This document shows, piece after piece, positions 10,985 to 22,052 of a DNA stretch of 64,000 nucleotides. The notes beneath the pieces are model-generated. The model made no database searches. It was given only the letters and a program-made list of their open reading frames with translations, and had not been told where the DNA came from. The translations under genes and the position numbers were made by a program. This DNA is from Monoplex corrugatus. Its lineage: Eukaryota; Mollusca; Gastropoda; Littorinimorpha; Ranellidae. The DNA is taken from NCBI GenBank assembly GCA_030674185.1, contig CM060307.1, positions 49,730,383-49,794,382 on the forward strand. Reading direction: 5' to 3'. Within the stretch, counting starts at the first letter, position 1. Each line of letters begins with the position of its first letter.

Positions 10985-11660
10985 TCATCATCATCATCAT
11001 GTACCATGTTGCATGGCGTTGACGATCATGGCCCTTCGTAGGAATCCATCTTTTGTAGCTGCCAGTATAATCTCCTACCCTTTCACCCTGTAAAATTGAT
11101 ATTTTGTTTCTGGGTTCTACCCGGTGTTCTTTTCCCTTGTAGCTTTCCTGTTTAATTAGGTGTTCAGATTTCTCTTTCCTCATCAAATGTTCTATAAATG
11201 TCTTTCCCTGATCTTTTTCATTAATATTCTCTTTGTGTTTGCATCTTTCAAGATTGCCTCGTTTGTTTTCTATGCTGCCCATGGAACTCTCAACATTCTT
11301 CTTAGAAACCGCATTTCGGCAGCCTTAATTTTAAATCTTGTTGTGGCTTTGCGTGTTTATTGTCCAGGCTTAACATCCATACAACAGTATCGGTTCTGTG
11401 TAACTCTGGAAAACTCTCTTCCTGATATCAATTGATGGGCATATGTTGGTAAGAACGCCTTTCTTTTCCTTGAATGCTGTCTTAGCTTGGCCAGTACTGC
11501 TGGCTATTTCTAATGTGCATCCGCCGTCTGGTGAGATGACTGTCCCCAGATATTTAAACTTATCAACTTGTCTCAATTATTTCTTCACAAGCTTGATTTG
11601 CTGACTTTTTTTTTCAAAGTAGTTCATTGTTTCCTCAACATCCTCAAGATTTTCCACTAA
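10985..11660 (-). mobile_element. LINE-E 3' fragment (rearranged)
   Basis: Minus-strand reading gives RQVDKFKYLGTVISPDGG, then IDIRKRVFQSYTEPILLYGC, then a frameshifted tail with KKTNE, LMRKEK.EHL and GHDRQRHA. It ends in a (TGA)n-type tail (ATC on plus, 10986-11000). This is the post-RT C-terminal region of an RTE-like endonuclease-reverse transcriptase. Upstream, at about 11575-11650, it joins sequence that matches the linker seen at 63940-63990, so an internal deletion is likely. Inactive. Confidence 0.75.
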
Positions 11661-12650
11661 ATTTGTTTTGAACAGAGACGCTAAAGTTTGCTCGAGTCGA
11701 TTCATCTGTCGTTGAGAGTCTAAAATTTAGTTTGATGTTATTTCTGGTTTGTTTTCTTCTGTTTGGTTTTAGCCTAAATTTCTCATTTCCAGGATTACGG
11801 TCACTGTTGCAGCCCGTGCCTGGTAATGTTTTTCTTATCAGTAAAGAATTTCTAAATCTCTTATTTATCAGAACGTAATAAATTTGATTTATTGTGCTGT
11901 CTCCTGGATTCACACATATGCTGTCTCCTGGATTCACTCATGTCCATTTTCTTCTGTCAAGTTTCTCAACAACAAAAAAGTATTTCTTATTATGAATTCA
12001 TTTTATTTGTGTCCTCTCAACAAATTTGTCTTCTTCAATACACGTCGTTTTATTTCAACCAAAACTTCTTCAGGGTCACAGCGACTTTGAAAAGTACAAA
12101 ATCTGGATTTTCTGTAATAATTAATGTATGAAAAAAGGGCACAGTTAAAATGGCTGGACCATCTTGCTTTCCTTTACATTGCTAGTTTTCTGTCTTTTTT
12201 TTTCTTTCTTTTCTTTTAATAGTGTTACCTTATCTTTCGATCGATCTAAAATGTTCTCATATCAAGAAGAAACATGGGAATGAGAGACAGGGGAAAGGAT
12301 GATAGGGAGGGAGAGATAATGGTGAGAAAAAAAATTGTTTCCCATTCTAAAAGGCGAAAATGGAAAAGAGAAAGAATTGGAAAAAAAGGAAGCTTAAGAA
12401 ATCCTGCCAACGCTGAAAACTGTCCAAGTGCACAAAGAACCCGAAAGTGACACTAGAGCACAAACCAATTTATGATCATTTACGATGATACGAGGCTCTA
12501 AGTCTGTGGTTAGGGGAGGATAAGCGGGATTAATCATGTCAACGATATTACGCTCGGCGCAAGTCTTCATCTATTGCCTGCTATTGTCTCCCTTGAACCC
12601 AAGTCTCCATGATACTTTTGATGAGAAAAGAACCAGGAATTAAAGCGGGC
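11661..12650. other. Intergenic sequence without a gene
   Basis: A minor duplicated phrase GCTGTCTCCTGGATTCAC occurs at about 11898 and 11920. Short ORFs have no recognisable similarity. I see no repeat family or splice-bounded exon. Confidence 0.5.
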
Positions 12651-12659
12651 TTCACTGAT

Positions 12660-12900
12660 GAAATCACTCTCATCTATTTTTGCTTTCGCGAAGACCCATG
12701 ACAAGATAAGCCGATGTTTTGGCGACACAGGGGGTTAAGTTATTAATAATATTCACAGGCAAGTGACTTCTCGTCTCATCTCTCTGGTTTAATTAGCAAG
12801 AGCTGGCAGTTAGATGCATACGTAATGAGCTTGCAGGGTCAACAGGGTGCTTCTAAACACCGGAATCTTTCCCATAATGTCTATACGTGTCACTGCTTAA
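12660..12900. promoter_or_regulatory. Candidate conserved non-coding element
   Basis: Non-repetitive, mixed-composition DNA with homeodomain-type cores (GGTTTAATTAGC near 12788 and GTTATTAATAAT near 12738). It lies about 6 kb upstream of the HHEX start. The call rests on low repeat content and TAATTA motifs only. Confidence 0.2.
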
Positions 12901-13374
12901 AAGTACCGGAATCTTTCTCACAAACCCATACGTGTCACTAAACACAGAAATTTATGGAAACCTAGGTCTGTTTGCCAGGAATGAGCGACGTCCGTTTATT
13001 GCGAAAATGTAATGAAGGTGTTTTAATGACGGAGAAGTAATCTGTTCATCTTTTGTGTTATTTTTGTATTCATCAAGTTATTATCTATCTATTTATGGAT
13101 ACATCCATTCATTTCTTTTTTTGTTACCATTATTACTTTTTTTTGTCTGAAAGCTCATGTGTGAATAGACATTAAAAGAAATAACGTACAGAGTAATCTA
13201 CTGTTCATCATGATCATAACTTTATAATGAAAATGACAGACCACTGGCTTTACTTTCTAACAAAGCTTGTGTTTATTCAGCTGGGGCTTAAAATAAAAAA
13301 AAACAACAACAAACAACAAACAAACAAACAAAAAACTCTCCGAGCAATATGTTATCGAATGTGTGTAATTACCT

Positions 13375-13475
13375 TACCCAAAAGAAGTGCGACCGCCCGC
13401 GGTCAAGCAAACAGGAACCAGAAAAAACATGTTCATGTCTTTGTTTTTCTGGTTCCTGTAATTACGTTTGTTTTT
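13375..13475. mobile_element. FB2 foldback element (short copy)
   Basis: AGGAACCAGAAAAA (13411) pairs with TTTTTCTGGTTCCT (about 13445-13458) around a short loop. It is preceded by the family flank GTGCGACCGCCCGCG. Same termini as at 26.2 and 36.3 kb. Confidence 0.6.
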
Positions 13476-13639
13476 CATACACTGTGCAGTCGGTGTGTTG
13501 ATGCACAGTCTGCGTAGTCTTTCTTCAATGGGTGTGCCTACAGGTGTTCTCCTATATCCACAAGCCACCAAACACCGACAATAAATCATATCACTTGCGA
13601 AGTAAATAAGATTACGAAAAGAAAGATTTGAGACGCGAA

Positions 13640-13800
13640 ACGACATCAAAGCCTGCACATAAACCCATGAGCTGGCCAGGTCCTGCGGCCTTACCTAGCC
13701 TATGTTTTACCTAGTTTATATTTATACTGGTATTATATCAGCCTATCACTAGAATAATCTTGGTTACAATGTAAACGACATGTGTATCTCATCTTCAAAA
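13640..13800 (-). mobile_element. SINE-B fragment
   Basis: Carries AGCCTGCACATAAACCC, the GAGCTGGCCAGGTCCTG block and the CCTAGCCTATGTTTTACC...GGTATTATATCAGCCTA module. The last module is also present at 37400-37470 and 57200-57280 in matching orientation. Confidence 0.75.
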
Positions 13801-14407
13801 AAAGAAAAAGGAACATATATATCAAGTAAATAAATAAAGGTCTGAATCACAATACAGCTAGTTATTCTATATTAAAAAAACAAAAACAATAATAAAACCA
13901 GGTCAAAACAAGAAAAGAGACAATAATACAAACAGAGGTGGGGTTGAGGACAGGAAACGCCAATAAAGAAAAAGAGGATGATCACAAAACAAGAACAGGA
14001 AATCTTCATTCAAAGTAATCAGACACACACAAATAGAAAATAGGCTGAGACAGCAGATGTAAGAAACAAAGCAAAAGAAAACAAAACAAAAAACAAAACA
14101 AAACAAAACTAAACAAACACTCGACAGACGCGAATTTTCGAACGACTAGCATTTGTCAGGCGATATACCAAAGACAGCAAAGAATAATTACACGAAATTT
14201 GACTGGAGGCAAAAAACAACAACAACAACAACAACAGAATAAATAAATCAGTACATAAGTAAACAAACAAATAAAAAAAATAATAAATGAATAAAACAAA
14301 TAAACAAACAAATAAATAAATGAATGAATAAACAAAAGCAGCAGCAAGATTTCTCTCATGTTTCGTTGAACAAGAGAAAATGGAGGATGTATGTTTTTGT
14401 TTGTATT
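13801..14407. other. A-rich intergenic DNA with small AAAC/AAAT runs
   Basis: (AAAAC)n at about 14078-14110, (AAC)n at 14215-14236 and AAAT/AAAC runs at 14240-14340. No gene seen. Confidence 0.6.
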
Positions 14408-14587
14408 AACCTTTTCACTCCAGCAGCCTGTCCACCAGCATCCTGCATTGTCAAACATGCTAGCAATAGCAAATATTTAACCCTTTGACTACTTTACCCT
14501 GTCCACCAGCTTCATGCAGGATGGTGTGGGAGTCAAAGGAATAAGTTTTTGTAGTTGGTGGATAGGGTGCTGGAATCAAAAGGTTAA
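14408..14587. mobile_element. FB1 foldback MITE
   Basis: Typical layout: left end TTAACCTTTTCACTCC, the CAGCATCCTGCATTGTCAA block, an inner TTAACCCTTTGACTAC, a degenerate inner right arm, then TTGGTGGATAGGG...TCAAAAGGTTAA. Confidence 0.8.
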
Positions 14588-15655
14588 ACTCACAATCTCG
14601 TTCTGTTTTTGTGTTTGTGGTTAATACCAAATTGAAACAAAATTAAGACAACACAAGGAAGGGGAAAAAAACACACCTGTAAATCTTACCTAAGGGGTGA
14701 GGACAGGGAACACTCACAAAGAAAAGAGAGATGACTGCAAAATAGTAAAAAGTAAATGTGAATCAAAGTAACTCCCAGCACACAAGCAAATAACAACCAC
14801 ACGACAATGGAACGAGGACGTATATTCTATTAACGAAACAAGAGAGGCGCAACAAAGATTTCGGCCAACTGGTCTTTGTCAGCAAAATTCAGTCGACTGA
14901 TTTGGCAAATTTCGGCCAACTGGTCTTTGTCAAGCGAAAAATTTCAGTCAAGTGGTCTTTGGCAAAATTTCGGCCAACTAACCTTTTGTGAGGCGAGCAC
15001 GAAAAGACAGCAAAGAAACAAATTGACCAAGACAAAAACGACAGATTACTAACTTCCCTGATGGGAGCGTTGAGCGTTGAGTCGGAGCAGATAAATCCCA
15101 TAACAAAAAAGGGAGAGTTGCCAAGATAAGAAGATCGACAGATTCCAAGAGAGACAGACAGACAGACACGAAAGGAGTGCAAAGACCACAGAAGGTAGAA
15201 ACCACCCTCTATGATAATTACGGACACGTTTGAAAATCCGGTGTACCGGCTCAGGAAGGGGATCAAAACTCATTAAACACCGGCAGACAAGGGCGCGCCG
15301 ATAGCTCAACAGTGGTTTAACAGTGTCTGAGGCGCTCACTTCATTTCCCTGCAATCTCGGGGCTGACTCATGCTCATCTATTGAAATCAGCACCGGGACA
15401 GCTAAATCCAGCATCAGCCCATCCGTCAGTCCCGTTCAACGTGAGCCATCTCTTCCTCTCGTCCTCAACAACAGTAGAAGGAATCTTGGTACACATACCC
15501 CGAGAAGACAGCTGTCGTCAATTTCTTCGTGGGTGGCTTTCTTTTTCGGTTGATACCATTCGAAAGCGTAGTACTTGATGTCAGTTTTCTCCGCCTGCAA
15601 CCAAAATTACACTGTTCTCTGCGCATCGTAATGCTCAGTGTGCTGTTGTGGTCTT
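14588..15655. other. Intergenic region with short internal repeats
   Basis: TTTCGGCCAACTGGTCTTTG recurs in degenerate form at about 14860, 14909, 14943 and 14970, a local fourfold repeat of roughly 45 bp. The rest is unique to my eye. ORFs up to 125 codons here (e.g. minus 14889-15266) show no recognisable domain. Confidence 0.5.
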
Positions 15656-15985
15656 GGTACAAAAAAAAAAAACACGTGAATATGAATATGAATTTGAATT
15701 TGAAGCGATGGAGAGGGAGGATGGGCGCCGCCCTCGTAGTGCTGTCCCCGAGAAAAGTTAAAGTTGAGGTCTCTGCCACCTCATTTCCCTACGACCCCAG
15801 GGTTAGGGAACTGTCTAGGTAGGCACTCAGGACCCGTCCAGCTCGTGGGTTTATGTGCACGCTTAAGGTTTGTGCCGAGATCATTCTGGATCTTCTCCAT
15901 CACATAACATCCGTGACGTTAGTGCATATGGAATTCATACCGAGCGCGGAGACGTCACCTTGAGAAATTGAAATTGTAACGTTAG
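15655..15985 (+). mobile_element. SINE-B 3' two-thirds
   Basis: Poly-A and (GAATAT)n-like run, then the GGGCGCCGCCCTCG block, CCTACGACCCCAGGGTTAGG, GGGTTTATGTGCACGCTTAAGG, CGTTAGTGCATATGGAATTC and GGAGACGTCACCTTGAGAAA. It ends in GAAATTGAAATTG (degenerate GAAACT tail). Confidence 0.8.
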
Positions 15986-16041
15986 TGAGGCGTTGGTGCT
16001 CTCGATCCCATCCAGCACTCTCGGGTGTTTCTTGTTAACAG

Positions 16042-16130
<89 letters not shown>

Positions 16131-16440
16131 TCATCATATCATCATCATGGCCCTGCCGCATGGCGCTGGCGATCATGGCCCTGCATACGAATCTATCCCT
16201 TGTCGCTGTAAGAACATCTCCCACCCTCTCTGTCCTCAGCCATCCTGCAAGTCCGTCCAATATTTTCTCCCTGGGTCTAACCTGGTGTTCTCTTTCCTTT
16301 CCCTCCAGCGTTCCTGTTGTGACCAGATGCTCTAACTTCTCTTTCCTCATAAAATATCCCACAAATATTACCTGTCTTTTCCTAATCTTCTAGATCATAC
16401 TAATAGTCTTCTTGTGTCTGCCTCCTTCAAGTCTGCCTAA
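16042..16440 (-). mobile_element. LINE-E 3' fragment with long (TGA)n tail
   Basis: On the minus strand it encodes KIRKRQ, GYFMRKEKLEHLVTTG, PREKILDGLAGWLRTERVGD and ASAMRQG, then runs into (TGA)n, seen as about 30 ATC units on plus (16042-16142). 5'-truncated and frameshifted. Confidence 0.85.
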
Positions 16441-16499
16441 CAGTTACGTGCAGGGTATATTAGCATCAAGAACTACCACCACCACCACCATCACCATCA

Positions 16500-17230
16500 C
16501 CCAACTCCCAACTACGACACTTTACCCATTTTTAAACGGAACGGGGGTACATGACATACCCCGCTTTTGTGTCATGCCGCTAGTGCCAGGGTCTGGTTTG
16601 GACGAAGCAGAGACTGCCAGACATTGGCAAGTTTGGAAAAGCAGCTATCACTGTTGTTGCCCTCTTCGCGCGCGCGATCAAGGCAATTGAATGGGGGGTG
16701 ATAGGGAGCCGCCGGCAGATTTGCCCGGGGCAGGTATTAAAGAGGCATTTATATGGTTTTTGGCCCAGCCTCGGCGCCAGCCGGACTTGCGCTAGCGTTA
16801 GTGAAGATAAGTGCCGTCAGCTTATGAAGCTCTGCTTTACCTGCCCCCCCCACCCCCCGTCCCCGCCCCCACCAGCTCCTTCTTGTTAAACCCCCCCTCC
16901 CCCCCCCCCCGAGCCTCCTTCTCCTTCTCCTCTTATGCTTCCTGACCACCCTGGGTAGGTTGGAGAGTTGCTGGCCACCCGCCTTGATCCGCTACCACTA
17001 CCACGTACCCGTTCCCCACCTACCTCTCCACCCTTCACTCTTGTTTCTCAAATCTGGTCTAACAGATTAATATGGCATACTTGTATCGGCAAGCTGGCCT
17101 GTATTAAACGTGTCTGCTGCTAGGAATCAAGTCTGGATGAGACCTACCCGGGGTAGCTAGCTAGCTTGGGTGCAGTTATGATGATATTGTCGTGTGTCTG
17201 TCTGTTGGCTTTCCTGATGAACGCGCGCCA
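16500..17230. other. GC-rich unique block without assigned gene
   Basis: Contains C-rich runs (16846-16910), a CGCGCGCG core at 16670, and no recognised repeat family. It might be regulatory. No exon can be defended. Confidence 0.4.
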
Positions 17231-17254
17231 GTGAAGGAGGAGGAGGGGCGGCTT

Positions 17255-17371
17255 GTATGCGTGTGTGTGCGTGTATAAGTGTGCGTGTATATTATATATG
17301 TATGTATGTATGTATATATATATATACATGTATATGTGTGTGTGTGCGTTTGTGCGTGTGTGTGTGTGTGT

Positions 17372-17407
<36 letters not shown>

Positions 17408-17408
17408 T

Positions 17409-17456
<48 letters not shown>

Positions 17457-17466
17457 ACGGAGAGAG
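17255..17466. repeat. Compound (GT)n/(TATG)n/(GA)n microsatellite
   Basis: GT and TATG units followed by a (GA)n run at 17417-17466. Confidence 0.95.
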
Positions 17467-17706
17467 AGTTCAGTCTTCAGATGGTTTATTCATGTAATAG
17501 GCCATTGCCCCTCATGAAGGGGTTCAAATACATAAGCAAAACTATCATTTTGCATCATGACAATCACATCAATGCTACATTGAACATAGACTAGAACAGA
17601 AATTTACGTTTGAACAATACTCATATAAATAACAAACATAAGACATAGATCTAAACGCACTAGTCATTTCAGTGAGGATCGACAATATCAGTGTAGTTTA
17701 ATTTGA

Positions 17707-17742
17707 AGAGAGAAAGAGAGAGAGAGAGAGAGGGAGACAGAC

Positions 17743-17790
<48 letters not shown>
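17707..17790. repeat. (GA)n microsatellite
   Basis: GA repeats with one GACAGACAAACAG interruption. They lie upstream of a truncated SINE-A. Confidence 0.95.
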
Positions 17791-17793
<3 letters not shown>

Positions 17794-17859
17794 GGGGATG
17801 GTAGAAGTTATGAGAGGGTCGGGGATTAGACAGTTCATTAAGGGTCACAAAAGCTGGCA

Positions 17860-18140
17860 CAGTTTTTAATATGCGATGATGATGATGTCGATGAGAATGA
17901 TAATCATAAAGTTCCATCTAGAATTGAGACTGCGTGACGGGGTTGTACTCTACGCTTACCATCACATACTATCCTGGTGTCAATCAGGCCCGAGAGATAC
18001 AGACACCTGCTGTGCTAGTTAGAAGAGTTGAACAACACCTTCAATGATGCATCCGTGAAGTGAATGAGACTCGACTATGTGGTCACAGTTTTCCCAATGA
18101 GGCTAAAGCACGGGGAACTCTGGGTAGGAGCCGGTCAAAC
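17860..18140 (-). mobile_element. SINE-A fragment lacking the tRNA head
   Basis: Shares with the 45.1 and 49.8 kb copies the GCGATGATGATGATGTCGAT start (minus-strand 3' part), GTTCCATCTAGAATTGAGAC, CAGGCCCGAGAGATACAGAC and CAACTCTGGGTAGGAGCC-like blocks. It ends where the tRNA-like head should begin. Confidence 0.8.
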
Positions 18141-18289
18141 CTTTTTCATTATTACTTCCTAACTACTGTATAGAGTCTAGAATATGATGATGCCATAGAC
18201 AATATACTAACTGTATTAAATGCACAGGTTTTGTTTCCCTTTTTAAAAACATAATTTTTTTGTTTTTTATTTGTTTTTATTTCGTGTGT

Positions 18290-18355
18290 GTGTGTTCGTT
18301 CGTTCGTTCTTTAATTTAACGTCTGTTCACTATGAGTGATATTAGACGGTGTGTG

Positions 18356-18424
<69 letters not shown>

Positions 18425-18430
18425 TGTGTT

Positions 18431-18461
<31 letters not shown>

Positions 18462-18504
18462 TGTGTGTTTGTGTGTGTGTGTGCGTGTGTGTGCGTGTGT
18501 TTGC

Positions 18505-18541
<37 letters not shown>

Positions 18542-18543
18542 GT

Positions 18544-18593
<50 letters not shown>

Positions 18594-18595
18594 CG
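18290..18595. repeat. Long (GT)n microsatellite with TTTG/CG interruptions
   Basis: GT units from 18345 to 18591 with GTTTGT and GTGCGT interruptions. The several overlapping Val/Cys ORFs are artefacts. Confidence 0.97.
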
Positions 18596-18734
18596 CATGT
18601 CAAACCTCCGCCCCTTTGCACAATTGCATTACCATATACACACAGTCTCAAACAACATGATGCTTCCTGTTCAATGTCCAGAATGTGTTAAACTCTCCTG
18701 GTTATCCTTTGCACCTGCCTCTGGAACAAGTCTT

Positions 18735-19240
18735 CGGTATTTCTGGCATTTTTAACATCTATACCAACAACTGCCTATCAATTAACATCAGGAAGAGAGT
18801 TCTTTATTGTTATATAGAACCGATACTGTTGTACGGTTGTGAGGCGTGGACAGTCAATTCACAAAGTCAAAACAAAATTGAGGCAACCAAAAAGTAGTTT
18901 CTAATAGGAATGTTGAGAGTTTCAAGGACAGCAAAGAAAACAAACGAGACAGTCTTGAGGGAGGCAGACATAAGATCGTTAACAAAGACGATTAGGAAAA
19001 GACAAGCAACATTTATTTGATACTTTATAAGGAAAGAGAAATTAGAGCACATGGTGACAACAGGAAAGCTGGAGGGATAGAGAGCACCAGGTAGACCCAG
19101 GGAGAAAATATTAGACGGACTTGCAGGGTGGCTGAGGACAGAGGGGGTGTGAGATGTACTTGCAGCGACAAGGGATAGATGCGTATGGAGGGCCATAATC
19201 GCCAACGCCATGCGGTAGGGCACATGATGATGATCATGAT
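18735..19240 (+). mobile_element. LINE-E 3' fragment
   Basis: Reads INIRKRVLYCYIEPILLYGC, EAWTVNSQSQNKIEATKK*, then GMLRVSRTAKKTNETVLREA, IRKRQATF, LEHMVTTGKLEG and GLAGWLRTEGV, ending at an AMR-type motif and a TGATGATCATGATCATGATG tail. Several stops and frameshifts make it a dead copy. Confidence 0.85.
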
Positions 19241-19249
19241 CATGATGAC

Positions 19250-19430
19250 AACACGCGGAAAGCTGTAGGGAAAAAGAGGACCAGGTAGATGCATGGAGAA
19301 AATATTGGAGGTTTTTAGCAGAGTGGATGAGGACAGGAAAAGGGTAGGAGATATGCTTGCAGCGACAAGACAGATTCGTATTGAGGGCCATGATCGCCAA
19401 CGCCATGCAGCAAGGCACATGATGGTGATG
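19250..19430 (+). mobile_element. Second, adjacent LINE-E 3' fragment
   Basis: Repeats the final part of the LINE-E ORF (EKILEVFSRVDEDRKRVGDM, GHDRQRHAARH) and ends CACATGATGGTGATGAC. It lies directly downstream of another LINE-E end, so it is either a tandem 3' duplication or an independent truncated insertion. Confidence 0.75.
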
Positions 19431-19594
19431 ACTACTGCGTCAACCATAATATGGCTTGAGAAGTCCTTCCTGTCCATTCTTTTGAATCTTTGCTTAACAT
19501 ACACTTTTTCTGGTAGGGCGAGAGGGGTTGTAATAAACTGTTATAAATGATAACATCTTCAACCTCGTCAACTTCAACTTTGCCCTCTTCGCAG

Positions 19595-19692
19595 TTTAAG
19601 GTGGCGTAGAAAATGGGGGAACAAATGTGAGCACAAAGGTACCCCCCCTCCCCCTTGAGTGCGATGATCCTGAAAAAAAAATAGTAAAGTAA
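19595..19692 (+). mobile_element. SINE-A 3' end fragment
   Basis: GGTGGCGTAGAAAATGGG, then a spacer, then CTTGAGTGCGATGATCCTG and poly-A, as at the end of the copy at 49750-50256. Confidence 0.7.
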
Positions 19693-20394
19693 TGAAAAAC
19701 GTTGGAATACATGTTTCTATGGCACTGAAACTTAACCGTAGAAGTTCAATGCAATATCGAAACAGAATACGGCAGACATTTTTCATAAATTGATAACACA
19801 TTTCCATAACATGAACGTGATATTCTGTGATGTATCTGTACATGAGTTTACCCCCTAATGTTTTGGTTACTTGGTTAGTTTTAGTTATTCTGCAGTCGTG
19901 TATGTAAAACTTTCTGGGTTTTTTTTTTACAGTATGTCATCTGTTTTCTTTTTTTTTCTGGCTCCGTGCAAAAATTGTTATTGTTGTTGTTGGTGGTTAT
20001 GGTGGTTAATAAGAAACACCACGAGGGTGCGGATAGGACTCAGAGCACCAGTGTTTCGCCACTCTCGGGACATTCACCTCTCAAGCTCCCGACACCAGTC
20101 GACAGTCATTTCTTCAAGCAAAGTGGGGCTGTCCATGCTTTGCTGGTGCTGTAGCATGGCGTTAATTCCCAAAACTCAGTTGGACTCAGTAGGCGTTACA
20201 TATGATCAGACTTACATGGTGGAGCATGGAGAACTCAACCTGTTAAACAAGCTGACCATATTCCATTACTTTTTGCACAGTCTGCACTTTTTTGTGGGTG
20301 TGCATGCTGAGTGTTTTCATGTTTCCATATGTCAGCCACTGTTGTGACTTACAGAATCTTTAACGTGCATATTGAGAAAAGTGGGAGGGGGGAC
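19693..20394. other. Intergenic sequence, mostly unassigned
   Basis: 20005-20075 resembles, inverted, the segment 15985-16045 (AAGAAACACC...GAGAGTG...GAGCACCA). 20215-20255 resembles 51615-51660 (GTGGAGCA.GGAGAACTCAA). These are low-copy dispersed repeats of unknown type. Confidence 0.45.
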
Positions 20395-21000
20395 GGGGAG
20401 TCGCAGAATGGTTCAGACATTCTCCGACCAATAACTGGTTCAGCACAATGGTTCGCATCTTACCATATGGTTCAATTGCTAGTTGTTCAGACATTCGCCT
20501 TCCAATAACTGGTTCAGACATTCGCCTTCCATAACTGCAGATTGCCAATAACTGGTAGACATTCCAGAACTGGTTCAGACATTCTGCCTTCCAATAACTG
20601 GTTCAGACATTCGCCTACCAATAACTGGTTCAGACATTCGCCTTCCAATAACTGGTTCAGACATTCGCCTACCAATAACTGGTTCAGACATTCGCCTTCC
20701 AATAACTGGTTCAGACATTCGCCTACCAATAACTAAACTCGAGTTTCCAGGATTCGTTCGCCCTTGAGGCCTTGACTTTTCTCCTCAGTTTGACCGGAAA
20801 ATCGAATTGAAATCTAGTCCTTCGGATGGGGACGAAAAACTAGTCGGACCTCGTATGCCTTCTGGCCCGCACACGCTAAAGATCCCACGGCTGTTGAAAA
20901 TTGTGAAGAGCAGGGCATTTGGCTTGCTCCCCTGGTATAAAACATTAAAGAGATAGGTTGATTTCCCAGGTCCCTCCCTTTACTATGGGGTGAGGAACCA
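20395..21000 (+). mobile_element. SINE-B with tandemly expanded tRNA-like head
   Basis: GCAGAATGGTTCAGACATTC (tRNA-like head) is followed by a 27-bp array to 20735. It then continues as AACTAAACTCGAGTTTCCAG and GATTCGTTCGCCC (box-B region), and the first body module (GACCGGAAAATCGAA, GATCCCACGGCTGTTGAAAA, GGTTGATTTCCCAGGTCC). The copy at 54282 shows the same head unexpanded. Confidence 0.8.
20560..20735. repeat. 27-bp array with alternating subunits (54-bp dimer)
   Basis: Unit GGTTCAGACATTCGCC plus TTCCA or TACCA plus ATAACT. From about 20580 the TTCCA and TACCA forms alternate strictly for three dimers. More degenerate units occur back to 20405. Confidence 0.9.
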
Positions 21001-21104
21001 GGACTGAACGAAATAATAAGCTGACACCACCAGAATGATTGGAGCATTAAGATGGGCAGCAAACAGGCCGGTTTTCATGCTGCCAGTTGAATTGAACTCG
21101 AGAT

Positions 21105-21650
21105 ATCCTCCCGTGGGGATGCTGGGGGCTCTTTCAGTAGAAATAGTATCCCCACCTTCTGGAAAGTCTGTGCCAGAAATTTCCTCTTTTCTGTCACTCT
21201 CTTTCTTTCTTTCTTCCTCCTTTGCTTTCTGTCATTATTCTTATCATTTTCTGCCTTGCTGGTCCATTCACCTGTATGTGTTTGATAAAGTCTTACGTAC
21301 TTTCTCTTAGGATTGATAATTGGGTACATGTGTTAAGTGCATATGATATGAGATATGCGAAAGCAGTTTTAGGTAATTTAGACCCGTTTTTATACGTTTT
21401 AGTGTCCTATGTTACGTTTAAATTTGTATTCAGGTATGTTTTTTAAATCCCCTATGCGATCAATTGGAGAGAGTGGTCAACGTCAGGGGCATCTCTTAAG
21501 ATTATGTGCGCGAATGCATTGATATAATTTATGTACTTACTTTTCTTTTCCTTTTTTTTTTCGTGTTGAAGTATTGTGTATGTTTTTAACTGGTTATAGA
21601 CCTGATATGGCTCTACGCAGTCGGCTGGGCTTTAAACAACAGTAGCAATA
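21105..21650 (+). mobile_element. REP-C copy, near complete
   Basis: GTGGGGATGCTGGGGGCTC, AAATAGTATCCCCACCTTCT, the TTTCCTCTTTTCTGTCACTC block, GTATGTGTTTGATAAAGTC, the AAATCCCCTATGCGAT block and the tail GATATGGCTCTACGCAGTCG + GCTGGGCTTTAAACAACAG. The (AAC/AAT) end is characteristic. Confidence 0.85.
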
Positions 21651-21746
21651 AACAATAACCATAAACTCGAGATATCGAATCTCTGAGTCCATGGTTTTAT
21701 TACAAGAATCAGCCAGCCCGCTATAAATTATGTGGCCCAAACTAAA

Positions 21747-21895
21747 GGTTAAACCCACGGCCCCTGTCCACCAGCATCCTGCATTGTCAACCATGCTTGC
21801 AAAGCAAAAGCATGACCCTTTGACTCCCTCACGGTGAGGGAATCAAAGGTTAAGTTTTGCAATTTTTGGATAGGGTGCAGGAGCCAAAGGGTTAA
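21747..21895. mobile_element. FB1 foldback MITE interrupting a tRNA-like SINE head
   Basis: CCTGTCCACCAGCATCCTGC opens the element and GGAGCCAAAGGGTTAA closes it, with a collapsed inner palindrome (CTCCCTCACGGTGAGGGAATC). Right of it, the minus strand reads ATTAGCTCAGTGGGTTAA, a tRNA box-A-like sequence that is cut at the element boundary. Confidence 0.65.
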
Positions 21896-22052
21896 CCCAC
21901 TGAGCTAATGGGGCCATTGAAATGATGGCCTACCTGAGGGCGTTATTCTGAACTTATAAAATTCTAATGTGCATCAGCCTTGGCCACAACGCATACAATG
22001 CGGGATTTTGGTTACTTGCGTTTTTATGCAAATTTCATACTTTTTCCAAGTT

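Noticed and set aside
10383..11282. 299-codon minus ORF joining a repeat protein to a Lys-rich domain
   Set aside because: It is a chance read-through from a dead LINE-E fragment into the 15-bp minisatellite.
16500..17230. CpG-island promoter
   Set aside because: C-rich runs and a CGCGCGCG core are present, but there is no clustered motif set or adjacent exon that I can support.
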